Source of the DNA: Blastopirellula retiformator
Lineage (GTDB): Bacteria; Planctomycetota; Planctomycetia; Pirellulales; Pirellulaceae
Assembly: GCF_007859755.1 (NCBI RefSeq)
Contig: NZ_SJPF01000001.1
Coordinates: 1,476,082 to 1,540,081 of the forward strand
Direction of reading: 5' to 3'
DNA: 64,000 bases
The position numbers and the translations under genes are program-made. Within the stretch, counting starts at the first letter, position 1; the number at the start of each line of letters is the position of its first letter. Shown piece by piece: positions 1 to 10,600 of this stretch. Under the pieces are notes generated by a model that searched no databases, had not been told where the DNA came from, and saw only the letters and a list, made by a program, of their open reading frames with translations.

Positions 1-266
1 AATTTCGCAATCGCTTAAGAGCTGTGGAATATTCGACGAGGGTGACAACGAATGTCTCCCTTAGCAGGACTATTGGCGTGATTTCCCCTGTTAGGGGGGC
101 TTGGCGGCAATTGGATCCTTCTAAAATTGAGTTAATGATGCGATAATTGGCGTCGGCCGTTTAATGGCGGCGTCCCTTTTCCCGGCGGCAAATCTGCTTT
201 CGACCTTTCTTTTCTTCCTTCAAGGACTGATTTCTGCGCATTTGGCGTAGAGCGAAGGTAATTGAC
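1..266. other. Leader region of the first gene
   Basis: No convincing gene is visible in this stretch. A small C4-loop-G4 palindrome lies around 86-102 and could be the end of an upstream transcript. A GAAGGT stretch at about 253-258 sits a suitable distance before the ATG at 267 and may be its ribosome binding site. A long minus-strand frame covering 132-734 is the shadow of the toroid gene and is not counted. Confidence 0.4.
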
Positions 267-1790
267 ATGGCGACTCCCGATTCTCCTCAAAATGACCTCG
301 AGCCGGATGAAGAAGAAGTTCGTTCGGGCGTAAGTAGCCGCTTCATTCTGCTGACGGCGGTTCCGTCGTGGCTGGTCAGCCTGGTCGTTCACTTCCTGCT
401 GATTTTGATTTTGGTGTTGTTGCCGGTGGCGCAGCGCGTCAATCAGCAGCGGGAAATCGTTGTCGACGATACGGCCGACGCTGAGGAGATCGAAGAGTTT
501 AAGATGGAGGAGTTCGAGCCGATCGATGAGATGAAGCTCGATTTCGACAAGCCGCCAGAGCAGATGGAAGACGCGGTCATCTCGGAAGAAAACATCATTT
601 CCGACTTCCAGGAATTGGAAGCGGCGCCAACGCAAATGGATCTGGTCGATTTTGCCGATCAGACTGCTCCGTTCACTGACATGATGACGACCGACGCGGG
701 CATCACCGGCAACGGCACCAGCGGCCGCGGTCAAGCGCAGCGGACCAAGATGTTGAGCGAAGGGGGCGGTAACGGCGGTAGCGAGGCGGCGGTCGTCGCT
801 GGACTAAAGTGGATCGCCGATCACCAACTTCCTGACGGTACCTGGAACTTCGATCATCGTCGCGGCGCCAAGAAGCCAGGCGAATCGAAGAACTTCGGTG
901 AGTTCAGCAACTCGCCGCGAGCCGCAACCGCCATGGGGCTGTTGCCGTTCCTGGGATCGGGGCACACGCACAAAGAAGGTAAGTACAAAAAGCAAGTCGG
1001 CGCTGGTTTGACCTCGCTGGTTCGCTTGATGCAGGTTCGCGGGCGTGAAGGAAGCCTGGCTGAATCGAACGGCAATATGTACTCACACGGCCTCGGTTCG
1101 ATCGCCTTGTGCGAAGCGTACGCGATGACGCAAGACAAGGACTTGGCGGCACCGGCTCAGGCTTCGCTCAATTACATCGTTTCGTGCCAAGATCCCGTTG
1201 GGGGCGGCTGGCGCTATCAACCGCGACAGGCGGGTGATACCTCGGTGGTCGGCTGGCAGTTGATGGCGCTGAAGAGCGGTCACATGGGCTACTTGGAAGT
1301 GCCGCGGAACACGATCGCTGGCTCCATGAAGTTCCTCGACTCGGTGCAGAGCGATGGCGGGGCCAAGTATGGCTACGTCGATCCTGGCGCTGGAAAGGCG
1401 ACGACGCCGGTCGGGCTGCTGTGCCGCATGTATTTGGGCTGGAAGAAAGATAATCCGGCGCTGGAGAAGGGGGTCGCCTATCTTTCCAAGCAAGGTCCCT
1501 CGACCGGCAACAATGCGAACATGTACTACAACTACTACGCCACGCAGGTGATGCGTCACTACGGCGGGCCGAAGTGGGGCGCGTGGAACGTCAAGCAACG
1601 CGACTTCCTGATCAAGTCGCAAGTTCCTGAAAATCAGGCGGAGGCGGGTAGCTGGCACTTCAACGGTTTGCACACCGACAAGGGAGGCCGCTTGTACAAC
1701 ACCTCGCTGTCGCTGTTGACGCTAGAGGTCTACTACCGCCACCTGCCGATCTATAAGAACACCGCCTCGGAAGAAGACTTCCCGCTGTAA
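267..1790 (+). CDS. Membrane-anchored prenyltransferase/squalene-oxidase-repeat protein (copy 1)
   Basis: This 507-residue protein starts at an ATG with a nearby GAAGGT. An N-terminal acidic cytoplasmic stretch is followed by one membrane segment at about residues 34-56, just after a PSWLVS motif. A very acidic linker runs to about residue 150. The rest is a toroid domain of squalene-cyclase-like repeats, with segments such as HQLPDGTWNFDHR and GGGWRYQP. The DxDD motif of true terpene cyclases is absent, so catalysis is doubtful and a binding or scaffold role is more likely. The next gene encodes a paralogue with the same order of parts. The PSWLVS anchor is, from memory, common in planctomycete proteins. 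Function is unknown. Confidence 0.85.
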   Translation: MATPDSPQNDLEPDEEEVRSGVSSRFILLTAVPSWLVSLVVHFLLILILVLLPVAQRVNQQREIVVDDTADAEEIEEFKMEEFEPIDEMKLDFDKPPEQMEDAVISEENIISDFQELEAAPTQMDLVDFADQTAPFTDMMTTDAGITGNGTSGRGQAQRTKMLSEGGGNGGSEAAVVAGLKWIADHQLPDGTWNFDHRRGAKKPGESKNFGEFSNSPRAATAMGLLPFLGSGHTHKEGKYKKQVGAGLTSLVRLMQVRGREGSLAESNGNMYSHGLGSIALCEAYAMTQDKDLAAPAQASLNYIVSCQDPVGGGWRYQPRQAGDTSVVGWQLMALKSGHMGYLEVPRNTIAGSMKFLDSVQSDGGAKYGYVDPGAGKATTPVGLLCRMYLGWKKDNPALEKGVAYLSKQGPSTGNNANMYYNYYATQVMRHYGGPKWGAWNVKQRDFLIKSQVPENQAEAGSWHFNGLHTDKGGRLYNTSLSLLTLEVYYRHLPIYKNTASEEDFPL

Positions 1791-1818
1791 AGTGATGAGG
1801 CTGCAAATTGCGTAACCG

Positions 1819-1852
1819 AAGAGCCGTTCCCCGTCGGGGGGCGGCTTTTTTC
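1819..1852 (+). terminator. Rho-independent terminator after copy 1
   Basis: The stem AGCCG/CGGCT encloses a second CCCC/GGGG stem and is followed directly by a run of six T. It lies about 30 bp after the stop at 1790, so the first toroid gene probably has its own transcript end and the second has its own promoter. Confidence 0.8.
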
Positions 1853-2022
1853 GTGGGGCCGTCAGGCTGGCGCTTTTCGGGGGGGATCTGCTGCGGTTCC
1901 TGGCTTTCTTTTCGCATTGTTTGCAGGCATCGCGCACTTTCGGCCAAGCTATAGTTGTCGGTAAACGTGGCAGTGCGCGCCGATTATGCGGGGCGTAGGC
2001 AATTTTCCGAATGTAGTGACCG

Positions 2023-3522
2023 ATGCGCATCCTAACGGCCTCGACGAGCGTCGCGAAGACTTCAGCGCCCCGGAAAGGGGCGCTGAAGGAGAGTGCGCTG
2101 GTGCAGTGGCTGTCGCGGCGATTCAAGGGATCGGCCGGCTGGATGAGCAGCCTGTTGTTCCACTTGCTGTTGGTGCTGGCGCTGGGGCTGTGGATCTTGC
2201 GAGACGATCGCCAGGAAGGGCCGCCAGGGATTATCGTCGGTGAAGCCGATCCGGTCGTGCCGCTGGAGGAGATCCCGAAGTGGCAGCCAGAGGTGGCTGA
2301 TATTCAGGGGGACGTTATCAACGATTCGACCTTCGCCCTGAATGAGCTTGCGCAGCAGTTGGCTCAGACGGCGCCGTCGGAGGCGCCCAGCAGCGCGATC
2401 CCGTCGCCGGCGATGATGTTCTCTGAATCAGCGCAGTTGACCTACGTGCCGCCTGCGGGGGCGGGCGGGTTCGACGGGCGCGACCCCGCCAATCAGCCTG
2501 GGCTGTTGCAGCAACGAGGCGGTTCTCCGGCGACGCAAGACGCGGTGGAGCGAGCCTTGGCGTGGATCGCCGCCCAACAGAACAAAGATGGCCACTGGGA
2601 CTTCAATCATCGCAACGGGCCACAAGGAGCGCGGGCAACCGATCCGGGGTCAGCGAATGCGATCATGGGAGCGACCGGCTTAGCGCTGCTGCCGTTTTTG
2701 GGGAAGGGATATACGCATCAGCGGGAGAGTCCGTACCAAGAGACGGTGGCGAACGGCCTGTATTACCTGCGAACGCACATGATCGTCAGTGATCATGGGG
2801 GCGATATGACGGGGGGAACACAGTTTGGCATGTATTGCCACGGATTAGCGGCGATCGCCTTGTGCGAGGCGTACGCAATGACGGAAGATCCCGACCTGAA
2901 GCAAGACGCACAGGAGGCGGTAAAATTCATCGAGTTCGCACAGCACTCTGGGGGCGGATGGCGCTATCAGCCAGGGGAGCCGGGCGATACGTCGGTCTTC
3001 GGCTGGCAGCTGATGGCGCTCAAGAGTGCGCTGATTGGCGGCCTGCAGGTTTCTTCGCCGCGAATCGGGATGGCCGAGCACTTTCTTGATACGGTGCAGT
3101 CGGACGGCGGCGCCAACTATGGCTATCAACGTCCGGGCAAAAAGCCGTCGACGTCGGCGATTGGGTTGTTGTGCCGGATGTATCTGGGCTGGAAACGCGA
3201 GGATCCGCGATTGACGCGGGGGGCGAAGTTTTTGGCCAAGGAAGGGCCGTCAAAGTTCGATATGTACTACAACTACTACGCCACCAACGTGATGGCCCAT
3301 CATGGCGGCCCGGCGTGGACGAAGTGGAATGATGAGCTGAGTAACTACCTTATTAAGACGCAGTCAAACGCCTTGTATGATGCGGGTAGCTGGCGATTTG
3401 ACGACCCCTATCTGGAAGAAGGGGGAAGACTCTACACCACCTGCCTGGCGGCGATGATCTTGGAGGTCTACTACCGCCACATGCCCCTTTATTCTGACCA
3501 GTCGATTGAATTCAAGTTCTGA
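2023..3522 (+). CDS. Membrane-anchored prenyltransferase/squalene-oxidase-repeat protein (copy 2)
   Basis: This 499-residue paralogue of the upstream gene has a basic N-terminus, one membrane segment at about residues 44-60, a Pro/Ala-rich linker, and then cyclase-type repeats (QNKDGHWDFNHR, GGGWRYQPGEPGDTS, SDGGANYGYQ). The toroid half is close to copy 1 over its length, including the MYYNYYAT segment and the YYRH motif near the end. As in copy 1 there is no DxDD catalytic motif. The ATG at 2023 was chosen because a basic stretch then precedes the membrane segment, as expected for an inner-membrane anchor. The following gene starts within its last codons, so the two are probably co-translated. 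Function is unknown. Confidence 0.83.
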   Translation: MRILTASTSVAKTSAPRKGALKESALVQWLSRRFKGSAGWMSSLLFHLLLVLALGLWILRDDRQEGPPGIIVGEADPVVPLEEIPKWQPEVADIQGDVINDSTFALNELAQQLAQTAPSEAPSSAIPSPAMMFSESAQLTYVPPAGAGGFDGRDPANQPGLLQQRGGSPATQDAVERALAWIAAQQNKDGHWDFNHRNGPQGARATDPGSANAIMGATGLALLPFLGKGYTHQRESPYQETVANGLYYLRTHMIVSDHGGDMTGGTQFGMYCHGLAAIALCEAYAMTEDPDLKQDAQEAVKFIEFAQHSGGGWRYQPGEPGDTSVFGWQLMALKSALIGGLQVSSPRIGMAEHFLDTVQSDGGANYGYQRPGKKPSTSAIGLLCRMYLGWKREDPRLTRGAKFLAKEGPSKFDMYYNYYATNVMAHHGGPAWTKWNDELSNYLIKTQSNALYDAGSWRFDDPYLEEGGRLYTTCLAAMILEVYYRHMPLYSDQSIEFKF

Positions 3523-4258
3523 TTTGCAAGCGGCGATTCTGCCGGTGATTGATCTCCAGGGAGGATTGGTGGTGCGCGGCGTCGGCGGAGTGCGCAACCG
3601 TTATCGCCCGATCGAGAGTCGTTTGTGCAGCAGCGCCGACCCAGGCGATGTCGCCGCGGCGATGGCGTCTCGGTTTGGATTCCGAGACATCTACGTGGCC
3701 GATCTCGACGCGATTGTCGATCAGTCGCCGCAATGGGAAAGCTGGCGGAAAATCACCGGCGCCGGGTTGCAGTTGCATTTGGATGCCCACCTGGCCTTTG
3801 CGAATGACTGCCAGCGAGTGCTCGACGTTTTGGGGGAGGAGGGGATCGCCTCGCTGATCGTCGGGCTCGAAACGCTTGGTCGTTGGGAAGATTTGCGGGA
3901 AATCGCTAACGCGTTCGGCGGTCGGGCGACGTTCAGTCTCGATTTGCGTCATGGACGCCCGCTGAAGATCGTCGGTGGGGCGATTCGCGCCGAGGAAATC
4001 GCGGAAAAGGCGGTCGATTGTGGGGTCCGGCGGGTGGTGTTGCTTGACCTGGTTCAAGTTGGGGAAGGGCGGGGAACCGGGACGGAGACGCTGTGCCGCG
4101 AGCTGGCGTCGCAATATGAAGAGATTGAGTGGATCACGGGGGGCGGGATCCGCTCGCTGAAAGAAATCGCTTGGCAGCGAACGATCGGCGCCTCGCGCGT
4201 GCTTGTCTCTTCGGCGCTGCATCAAGATGAAAAAATATTAATGGGTTCTGGGGAGTAA
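3506..4258 (+). CDS. HisA/HisF-family TIM-barrel protein (HisA-like)
   Basis: This 250-residue protein begins at a TTG inside the end of the preceding gene. The first strand carries VIDLQGGLVVR, like the first catalytic Asp region of ProFAR isomerase HisA. A second Asp sits in LLDLVQVG, and the phosphate-binding loop ITGGGIRS is present. The family reaction is ring opening and isomerisation of ProFAR in histidine synthesis. No other his gene is in the window. HisA-like proteins of unclear role also occur in archaea and in bacteria with methanopterin-linked C1 pathways, so true HisA identity is not certain. Overlap with the toroid gene suggests one transcript. Confidence 0.75.
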   Translation: MNSSSDLQAAILPVIDLQGGLVVRGVGGVRNRYRPIESRLCSSADPGDVAAAMASRFGFRDIYVADLDAIVDQSPQWESWRKITGAGLQLHLDAHLAFANDCQRVLDVLGEEGIASLIVGLETLGRWEDLREIANAFGGRATFSLDLRHGRPLKIVGGAIRAEEIAEKAVDCGVRRVVLLDLVQVGEGRGTGTETLCRELASQYEEIEWITGGGIRSLKEIAWQRTIGASRVLVSSALHQDEKILMGSGE

Positions 4259-4682
4259 TCTCGCGGCTCTCGCGCTACGGCAAAGAGGTTTTTGTCGTTG
4301 TTTTTTAACGGATCTGTATTTTCCCGCGTATCGTCTGCGAAACGTTCGACGCGTTTGATGTTGCGAGAAACGGGGAGTTGCGCCATCTTGGAATGCGATT
4401 GGGAAACGTATGGCGAGGAATTCTCCCCTTGCGACTCAGTCCCGAGCCGATATTATTTCGAAGATAGCGAGACAATTTTCGGACATGCCTGGGGTGGCAT
4501 CTTCTTCACGGCGAACCTTTAACATAGAGCTTCCATTCGTTCGCCGCAGACGATTTCAACAACCTTCCCAGGCCTGCATGACTTTTACATTGTGAAACTT
4601 TTCACAGTGTAAAGTTGCTCGCTCCTTAACGCAGCGATACGCAGTAATTTCCAGGGCCAGATTTGCCCGTTCGGAGCCGCGG
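4259..4682. other. 424-bp gene-free leader of the nqr operon
   Basis: A 76-codon frame at 4292-4522 has no recognisable domain or good ribosome binding site and is not called. The informative part is the palindrome at 4584-4613, described separately. The sequence between the palindrome and the nqrA ATG at 4683 is about 70 bp and should contain the promoter. I cannot pick a convincing -10/-35 pair. Confidence 0.5.
4584..4613. promoter_or_regulatory. CRP/FNR-type operator palindrome upstream of nqrA
   Basis: The core at 4591-4606 reads TGTGA-AACTTT-TCACA, an exact match to the Escherichia coli CRP consensus TGTGA-N6-TCACA. The symmetry extends outward as TTTACA on the left and TGTAAA on the right, giving 14-bp arms with one mismatch around a 2-bp centre. 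It lies 77 bp before the nqrA ATG, a plausible distance for activation or repression by a CRP/FNR-superfamily regulator. No such regulator is encoded in the window. Confidence 0.65.
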
Positions 4683-6038
4683 ATGCCACGAACTATTACG
4701 TTGAAACGAGGGCTCGACCTGCCGATTTCGGGTCGTCCTCAACAGACTATCGAGTCGGCTGCAGCAGTCAGCCGCGTCGCACTTCTGGGAGACGACTACA
4801 TCGGCATGCGGCCGACAATGATGGTCTCCGAAGGGGACGCGGTCAAAGTTGGCCAGCCGCTGTTTGAAGACAAAAAGAACCCCGGCGTACTCTTTACGTC
4901 GCCGGCGGCCGGCAAGGTGGTCGCGGTCAATCGCGGCGCCAAGCGTCGGTTCCTGTCGGTGGTCGTCGAAAAGCAAGGGGACGACCAAATCGAGTTCACC
5001 GCGCATGGCGATCAGTCGCTGTTGTCGTTGTCTCGAGAGCAGGTGGTCGAAGGATTGGTCGCCGCTGGGCTCTGGCCGGCGTTGCGGCAGCGTCCTTACG
5101 GCAAGACGCCTTCGCCGACCGCTACGCCGCTGGCCTTGTTCGTCACGGCGATCGATACCAACCCGCTGGCGGCGGATCCGGCGGTAGTGATTGGTCAACG
5201 GAAGGCGGAGTTCACCGCTGGTCTGGAGGCGCTGAGCAAGCTGACCGACGGGCCGATGTTCGTTTGTCGCGCTTCCGGCGCCGACATCCCCGGCGATGAC
5301 CTTGAGTTCGGCGAAGTGGTCGAGTTCGCGGGACCGCATCCGGCTGGTTTGCCCGGCACGCACATTCACTGTCTCTATCCGGCGGGTCGCGAGCGGTTCG
5401 TCTGGTACATCGGATACCAAGACGTGTTGGCGATTGGCTCGCTGTTCAAGACCGGGCGTCTCGACGTCAAGCGGATCTTGTCGCTGGCGGGTCCTGCCGT
5501 CAACTCGCCGAGCCTGATCGAGACCACGCTGGGCGCCGACTTGACGGAACTGACCGCCGGCAAGCTGAAAGATGGCGATCTGCGGGTGATCTCCGGTTCG
5601 GTCTTCGGGGGACGCACCTGTGCCGATCCGAACCTTTTCCTGGGCCGCTACCACAATCAGATCTCCGTGTTGGTCGAAGGGGACAGCCGCGACTTCATGG
5701 GGTGGCTGACGCTCGGCTTCGGTAAGTTCTCGGTGAAGCCGGTCTTCTTGTCGGCCCTGACCGGCGGCGGCAAGTCGTACGACTTTACGACCTGCAGCGA
5801 AGGGAGTCACCGAGCGATCATTCCGTCGGGAATGTACGAACAAGTAATGCCGCTCGATATCGAGCCGACCGCGCTGCTAAAGTCGCTGGTCGTCGAAGAT
5901 ATGGAATCGGCCCAGGCGCTGGGCGCCTTGGAATTGGAAGAGGAAGACTTGGCGCTTTGCACCTACGTCGACACCGGCAAGCACGACTTCGGCAGCGCCC
6001 TGCGGAAGAACCTGACCCGCATTGAGGCCGAGGGGTAA
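4683..6038 (+). CDS. nqrA: Na+-translocating NADH:quinone reductase subunit A
   Basis: This 451-residue protein is of usual length for NqrA, the peripheral subunit of the sodium-pumping NADH:quinone oxidoreductase thought to take part in quinone binding. The N-terminus has the typical start [13 protein letters not shown] and a biotinyl-like segment [19 protein letters not shown]. Later come the family segments HIHCLYPA and SVFGGRTC. It opens an uninterrupted operon in the canonical order A-B-C-D-E-F, and nqrB begins 2 bp after its stop. No membrane segment is expected or seen. A CRP-like operator stands upstream. Confidence 0.97.
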   Translation: MPRTITLKRGLDLPISGRPQQTIESAAAVSRVALLGDDYIGMRPTMMVSEGDAVKVGQPLFEDKKNPGVLFTSPAAGKVVAVNRGAKRRFLSVVVEKQGDDQIEFTAHGDQSLLSLSREQVVEGLVAAGLWPALRQRPYGKTPSPTATPLALFVTAIDTNPLAADPAVVIGQRKAEFTAGLEALSKLTDGPMFVCRASGADIPGDDLEFGEVVEFAGPHPAGLPGTHIHCLYPAGRERFVWYIGYQDVLAIGSLFKTGRLDVKRILSLAGPAVNSPSLIETTLGADLTELTAGKLKDGDLRVISGSVFGGRTCADPNLFLGRYHNQISVLVEGDSRDFMGWLTLGFGKFSVKPVFLSALTGGGKSYDFTTCSEGSHRAIIPSGMYEQVMPLDIEPTALLKSLVVEDMESAQALGALELEEEDLALCTYVDTGKHDFGSALRKNLTRIEAEG

Positions 6039-6040
6039 TC

Positions 6041-7280
<1,240 letters not shown>

Positions 7281-7294
<14 letters not shown>

Positions 7295-8093
7295 TAGCGT
7301 TGGCGGAACATTCCTTGTGGCCGCCGTCCTCTGCATCGTTTGCTCGGTTCTGGTCTCCAGCGTTGCTGTCGGACTGAAGAGCAAGCAGGAAGAAAACAAG
7401 GAGCTGGATCGTCAGCGGAACATTCTGTTGGCGGCCCAATTGATTGACAAAGATGCGACCAACGACGACGTCGCTAAGGCCTTCGATTCGAAAGTGAAGA
7501 AGATCATCATCGATCTCGACACCGGCGAGCGGGTCGATAACATCGAGAATCCTCCGGTCGACATCAAGACTTTCAATCAGAAAGAGTCGCTGGGGAAAGA
7601 AGGGATGTCGGAGGAGATTCCGAAGGACGCCCCCAAAGACGAACGTCTTGGCGATTTGCCCAAGCGGGAAAAGTACTCGTTCGTCTACCTGATTGAGGAA
7701 GACGACAAGTTGGCCACCATCGTCCTGCCGTTCTACGGCAAGGGGCTGTGGTCGACGATGTACGGCTATGTCGCTTTGAAAAGCGATACCGAAACGATCG
7801 CTGGCCTCACCTATTACGAGCATGGCGAAACTCCGGGCCTCGGCGGCGAAGTCGACAACGAAATGTGGAAGGCCCAATGGGAAGACACCAAGGCGATTGA
7901 CGACGACGGCACGGTCGTGGTCTCGGTCGTTAAAGCAGGTTCCGCAAACGACGGTTTGGGTTCGGTCATCGACGGCCTCTCGGGCGCCACGATTACTACT
8001 AAAGGCGTAAACACGATGATTCGTTACTGGCTCGGTCCAGGCGGCTTTGGCCCGTTCCTGGAAAAGGTGCGAAAGGGAGAGTTCAATGGCTAA
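7281..8093 (+). CDS. nqrC: Na+-translocating NADH:quinone reductase subunit C
   Basis: This 270-residue subunit has one N-terminal membrane helix (about residues 10-31) and a periplasmic FMN domain. The flavinylation motif DGLSGATIT places the FMN-bearing Thr at residue 237. The protein starts within the end of nqrB and ends within the start of nqrD, which points to translational coupling. It passes electrons from the NqrF branch toward NqrB. Length and motif are normal for the family. Confidence 0.96.
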
Positions 8094-8715
8094 AGAGACC
8101 GCAAAAGACGTTCTGCTGGCGCCGATGTTCACCAACAATCCGATCGCCTTGCAGGTGCTCGGCATTTGTTCGGCCTTGGCGGTGACGTCCAAAATGGACA
8201 AAGCCTTGATCATGTGCCTGGCCGTGACCATCGTGACCGGCTTCTCGAACCTTAGCGTCAGCCTGGTTCGTAAGTTCATCCCCAGCAACATCCGCATTAT
8301 CGTCCAGATGACGATCATCGCGTCGCTGGTGATCATCGTCGACCAAGTTCTGCGGGCGTACGCGTATAGCGTCGCCAAAGAAATGTCGGTCTTCGTCGGT
8401 TTGATTATTACAAACTGTATCGTGATGGGCCGCGCCGAAGCGTATGCGATGAAGCATGAGCCCGGCATGAGCTTTCTGGACGGCATCGGCAACGGACTCG
8501 GCTATAGCATGATCCTGATTGTCGTGGCGTTCTTCCGCGAGTTGTTCGGTTCCGGTACGTTGCTCGGCTTCACGATTTTGCAGCCCGCTTCTGACGGAGG
8601 CTGGTACACGCCGAACGGCCTGATGCTGTTGGCGCCGAGCGCTTTCTTCCTTATCGGTATGATCATCTGGGTGCTGCGGACGTTCCGTCCCGACCAGGTG
8701 GAGATGGAGGGCTAA
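8086..8715 (+). CDS. nqrD: Na+-translocating NADH:quinone reductase subunit D
   Basis: NqrD is a six-helix membrane subunit related to NqrE and RnfE. I place the start at the ATG at 8086, because an AAAGGGAGA ribosome binding site lies just before it and the protein then begins [19 protein letters not shown], the usual NqrD N-terminus. The product is 209 residues. The [13 protein letters not shown] segment around a conserved Cys is typical of the iron site shared between NqrD and NqrE. It overlaps nqrC by 8 bp and precedes nqrE by 3 bp. Confidence 0.96.
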   Translation: MAKETAKDVLLAPMFTNNPIALQVLGICSALAVTSKMDKALIMCLAVTIVTGFSNLSVSLVRKFIPSNIRIIVQMTIIASLVIIVDQVLRAYAYSVAKEMSVFVGLIITNCIVMGRAEAYAMKHEPGMSFLDGIGNGLGYSMILIVVAFFRELFGSGTLLGFTILQPASDGGWYTPNGLMLLAPSAFFLIGMIIWVLRTFRPDQVEMEG

Positions 8716-8718
8716 ACC

Positions 8719-9330
8719 ATGGACGAATACGTCAATATTGCACTGAAAGCGATCTTCAGCGAAAACCTGGCGCTCGCCTTCTTCCTGGGGATGTGTACGT
8801 TCCTCGCCGTCTCCAAGAACGTGAAGACCGCGATTGGTCTGGGCGCCGCGGTGATTGCGGTGATGACGATCACGATCCCGGTCAACAACTTGATCTACAC
8901 CCAACTGCTGAAGAAGGGTTCGCTGGCCTGGATTAGCTCCGACCTGGCGGATACCGACCTGACTTTTTTGGGTTTGATCATCTACATCGGCGTGATTGCG
9001 GCGATCGTGCAGATTCTGGAAATGGCGCTCGACCGTTACTTCCCGCCGTTGTATACGGCGCTCGGGATCTTCCTGCCGTTGATCACGGTGAACTGCGCGA
9101 TTTTGGGCGGTTCGCTCTTCATGGTCGAACGCGACTACGACTTTGGCAAAAGCTGCGTCTACGGCTTTTCGGCCGGTGTCGGCTGGGCCTTGGCGATCGT
9201 GCTGTTGGCAGGCGTTCGCGAAAAGCTGAAATACAGCGACGTGCCGGATGGGCTGAAGGGCCTCGGCATTACGTTTATTACCGCTGGGCTGATGTCCCTG
9301 GCGTTCATGTCGTTCGGCGGCATGCTGTAA
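8719..9330 (+). CDS. nqrE: Na+-translocating NADH:quinone reductase subunit E
   Basis: This 203-residue, six-helix membrane protein pairs with NqrD to hold the intramembrane iron centre. The family segment [13 protein letters not shown] carries the conserved Cys, and a second conserved Cys-containing stretch, [13 protein letters not shown], lies in the first helix. The start ATG follows the nqrD stop by 3 bp. Length matches the family. Confidence 0.96.
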   Translation: MDEYVNIALKAIFSENLALAFFLGMCTFLAVSKNVKTAIGLGAAVIAVMTITIPVNNLIYTQLLKKGSLAWISSDLADTDLTFLGLIIYIGVIAAIVQILEMALDRYFPPLYTALGIFLPLITVNCAILGGSLFMVERDYDFGKSCVYGFSAGVGWALAIVLLAGVREKLKYSDVPDGLKGLGITFITAGLMSLAFMSFGGML

Positions 9331-9376
9331 TCCCCGAAAACAAACCAAGTTTTGGTAGCCAGAAGGACGAGCCAAT

Positions 9377-10600
9377 ATGTTACCGATCCTCGTCGGCGTC
9401 GCGATGTTCACGATCATCGTGCTCCTCTTGGTGGCGATTATTCTTGCCGCCAAGTCGGTTCTTGTCGCTGCAGGCGACGTGAAACTCGTGATTAACGAAC
9501 AAAAAGAAGTCCATGTCCCCGCGGGCGGCAAGCTGCTCAACGCGCTGGCCGACGAAGGGATCTTCGTCTCCTCCGCATGTGGCGGCGGCGGCACTTGCGC
9601 CCAGTGCAAGGTGAAGGTTCTCGCTGGGGGCGGCGACATTCTGCCGACCGAAAAGTCGCACATCAACAACCAGCAGGCCCGCGAAGGGTATCGGTTGTCG
9701 TGCCAGGTCGCGGTTAAGCAGGACATGAACATCGAGGTTCCCGCCGAAGCCTTCGAAACGAAGAAGTGGGAATGCGAGGTCATCTCCAACGACAACGTCG
9801 CGACCTTCATCAAAGAATTCAAGCTCAAGCTTCCCGAAGGGGAAGAGGTCGATTTCAAGGCTGGCGGTTACATCCAGATTGAAATCCCCGAGCACGAAGT
9901 CGCCTACAAAGACTTCGTCGTTCAGCCCGAGTACCACGAAGACTGGGACAAGTTCAACATTTGGCGCTATGTGTCGAAGGTGGACGAACCGGTCATTCGC
10001 GCTTACTCGATGGCGAACTACCCGGGCGAAAAGGGCATCATCATGCTCAACGTCCGTATCGCGTCGCCGCCGCCGCGGGCTCCGGAAGGTACCCCGCCTG
10101 GTAAAGCGTCCAGCTACATCTTCAGCAAGCAGCCGGGCGACAAGGTCACGATCTCTGGTCCGTACGGCGAGTTCTTCATCAAGGACAGCGAGTCCGAAAT
10201 GGTCTACATCGGCGGTGGCGCCGGTATGGCCCCGCTTCGCAGTCACATCTTTGAGCTGTTCAAAGAACGCAAGACCAACCGCAAAGTCTCGTACTGGTAC
10301 GGTGGTCGTAGCCTTCGCGAACTGTTCTATGTCGACGAGTTCCGCGACATTGAAAAGGAGTTCCCAAACTTCAAATTCAATATCGCCCTCTCCGACGCAA
10401 TGCCGGAAGACAACTGGACCGGGCTCAAAGGTTTCATTCACCAGGTGCTCCTGGAAGAGTATTTGCAGAACCATCCGGCGCCGGAAGACGTCGAGTACTA
10501 CTTGTGCGGTCCGCCGATGATGAATCAAGCGGTCTTCAAGATGCTCGACGACCTCGGCGTTCCGCCAGAGAATATCGCCTACGATGACTTCGGCGGCTAA
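9377..10600 (+). CDS. nqrF: Na+-translocating NADH:quinone reductase subunit F
   Basis: NqrF is the NADH-oxidising entry subunit (407 residues). One N-terminal membrane helix is followed by a plant-type [2Fe-2S] ferredoxin domain with Cys68, Cys74, Cys77 and Cys109 (C-x5-C-x2-C plus a distant Cys). An FAD-binding ferredoxin-reductase domain with the RAYSMANYP motif follows, then an NADH-binding domain with [13 protein letters not shown] and CGPPMM near the end. The 46-bp gap after nqrE contains AGAAGGA, a good ribosome binding site. The apbE gene starts inside the last codons. Confidence 0.97.
   Translation: MLPILVGVAMFTIIVLLLVAIILAAKSVLVAAGDVKLVINEQKEVHVPAGGKLLNALADEGIFVSSACGGGGTCAQCKVKVLAGGGDILPTEKSHINNQQAREGYRLSCQVAVKQDMNIEVPAEAFETKKWECEVISNDNVATFIKEFKLKLPEGEEVDFKAGGYIQIEIPEHEVAYKDFVVQPEYHEDWDKFNIWRYVSKVDEPVIRAYSMANYPGEKGIIMLNVRIASPPPRAPEGTPPGKASSYIFSKQPGDKVTISGPYGEFFIKDSESEMVYIGGGAGMAPLRSHIFELFKERKTNRKVSYWYGGRSLRELFYVDEFRDIEKEFPNFKFNIALSDAMPEDNWTGLKGFIHQVLLEEYLQNHPAPEDVEYYLCGPPMMNQAVFKMLDDLGVPPENIAYDDFGG

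Noticed and set aside
132-734. Minus-strand frame of 200 codons at the left edge
   Set aside because: It lies antisense to the N-terminal part of the first toroid gene, has no domain, and is rich in Arg/His/Gln as expected of a shadow frame.
267-3522. True terpene cyclase activity for the first two toroid proteins
   Set aside because: The toroid repeats are present but the DxDD acid motif found in the gene at 31495 is missing in both.
4292-4522. Possible 76-residue gene before nqrA
   Set aside because: No ribosome binding site, no family character and atypical composition. More likely part of the untranslated leader.
4626-5843. 405-codon minus-strand frame opposite nqrA
   Set aside because: It is the antisense of the certain nqrA gene and contains only low-information Arg/Gln-rich sequence.
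8083-9858. 591-codon minus-strand frame opposite nqrD-E-F
   Set aside because: Three well-identified genes occupy the plus strand. The frame is a composition effect.
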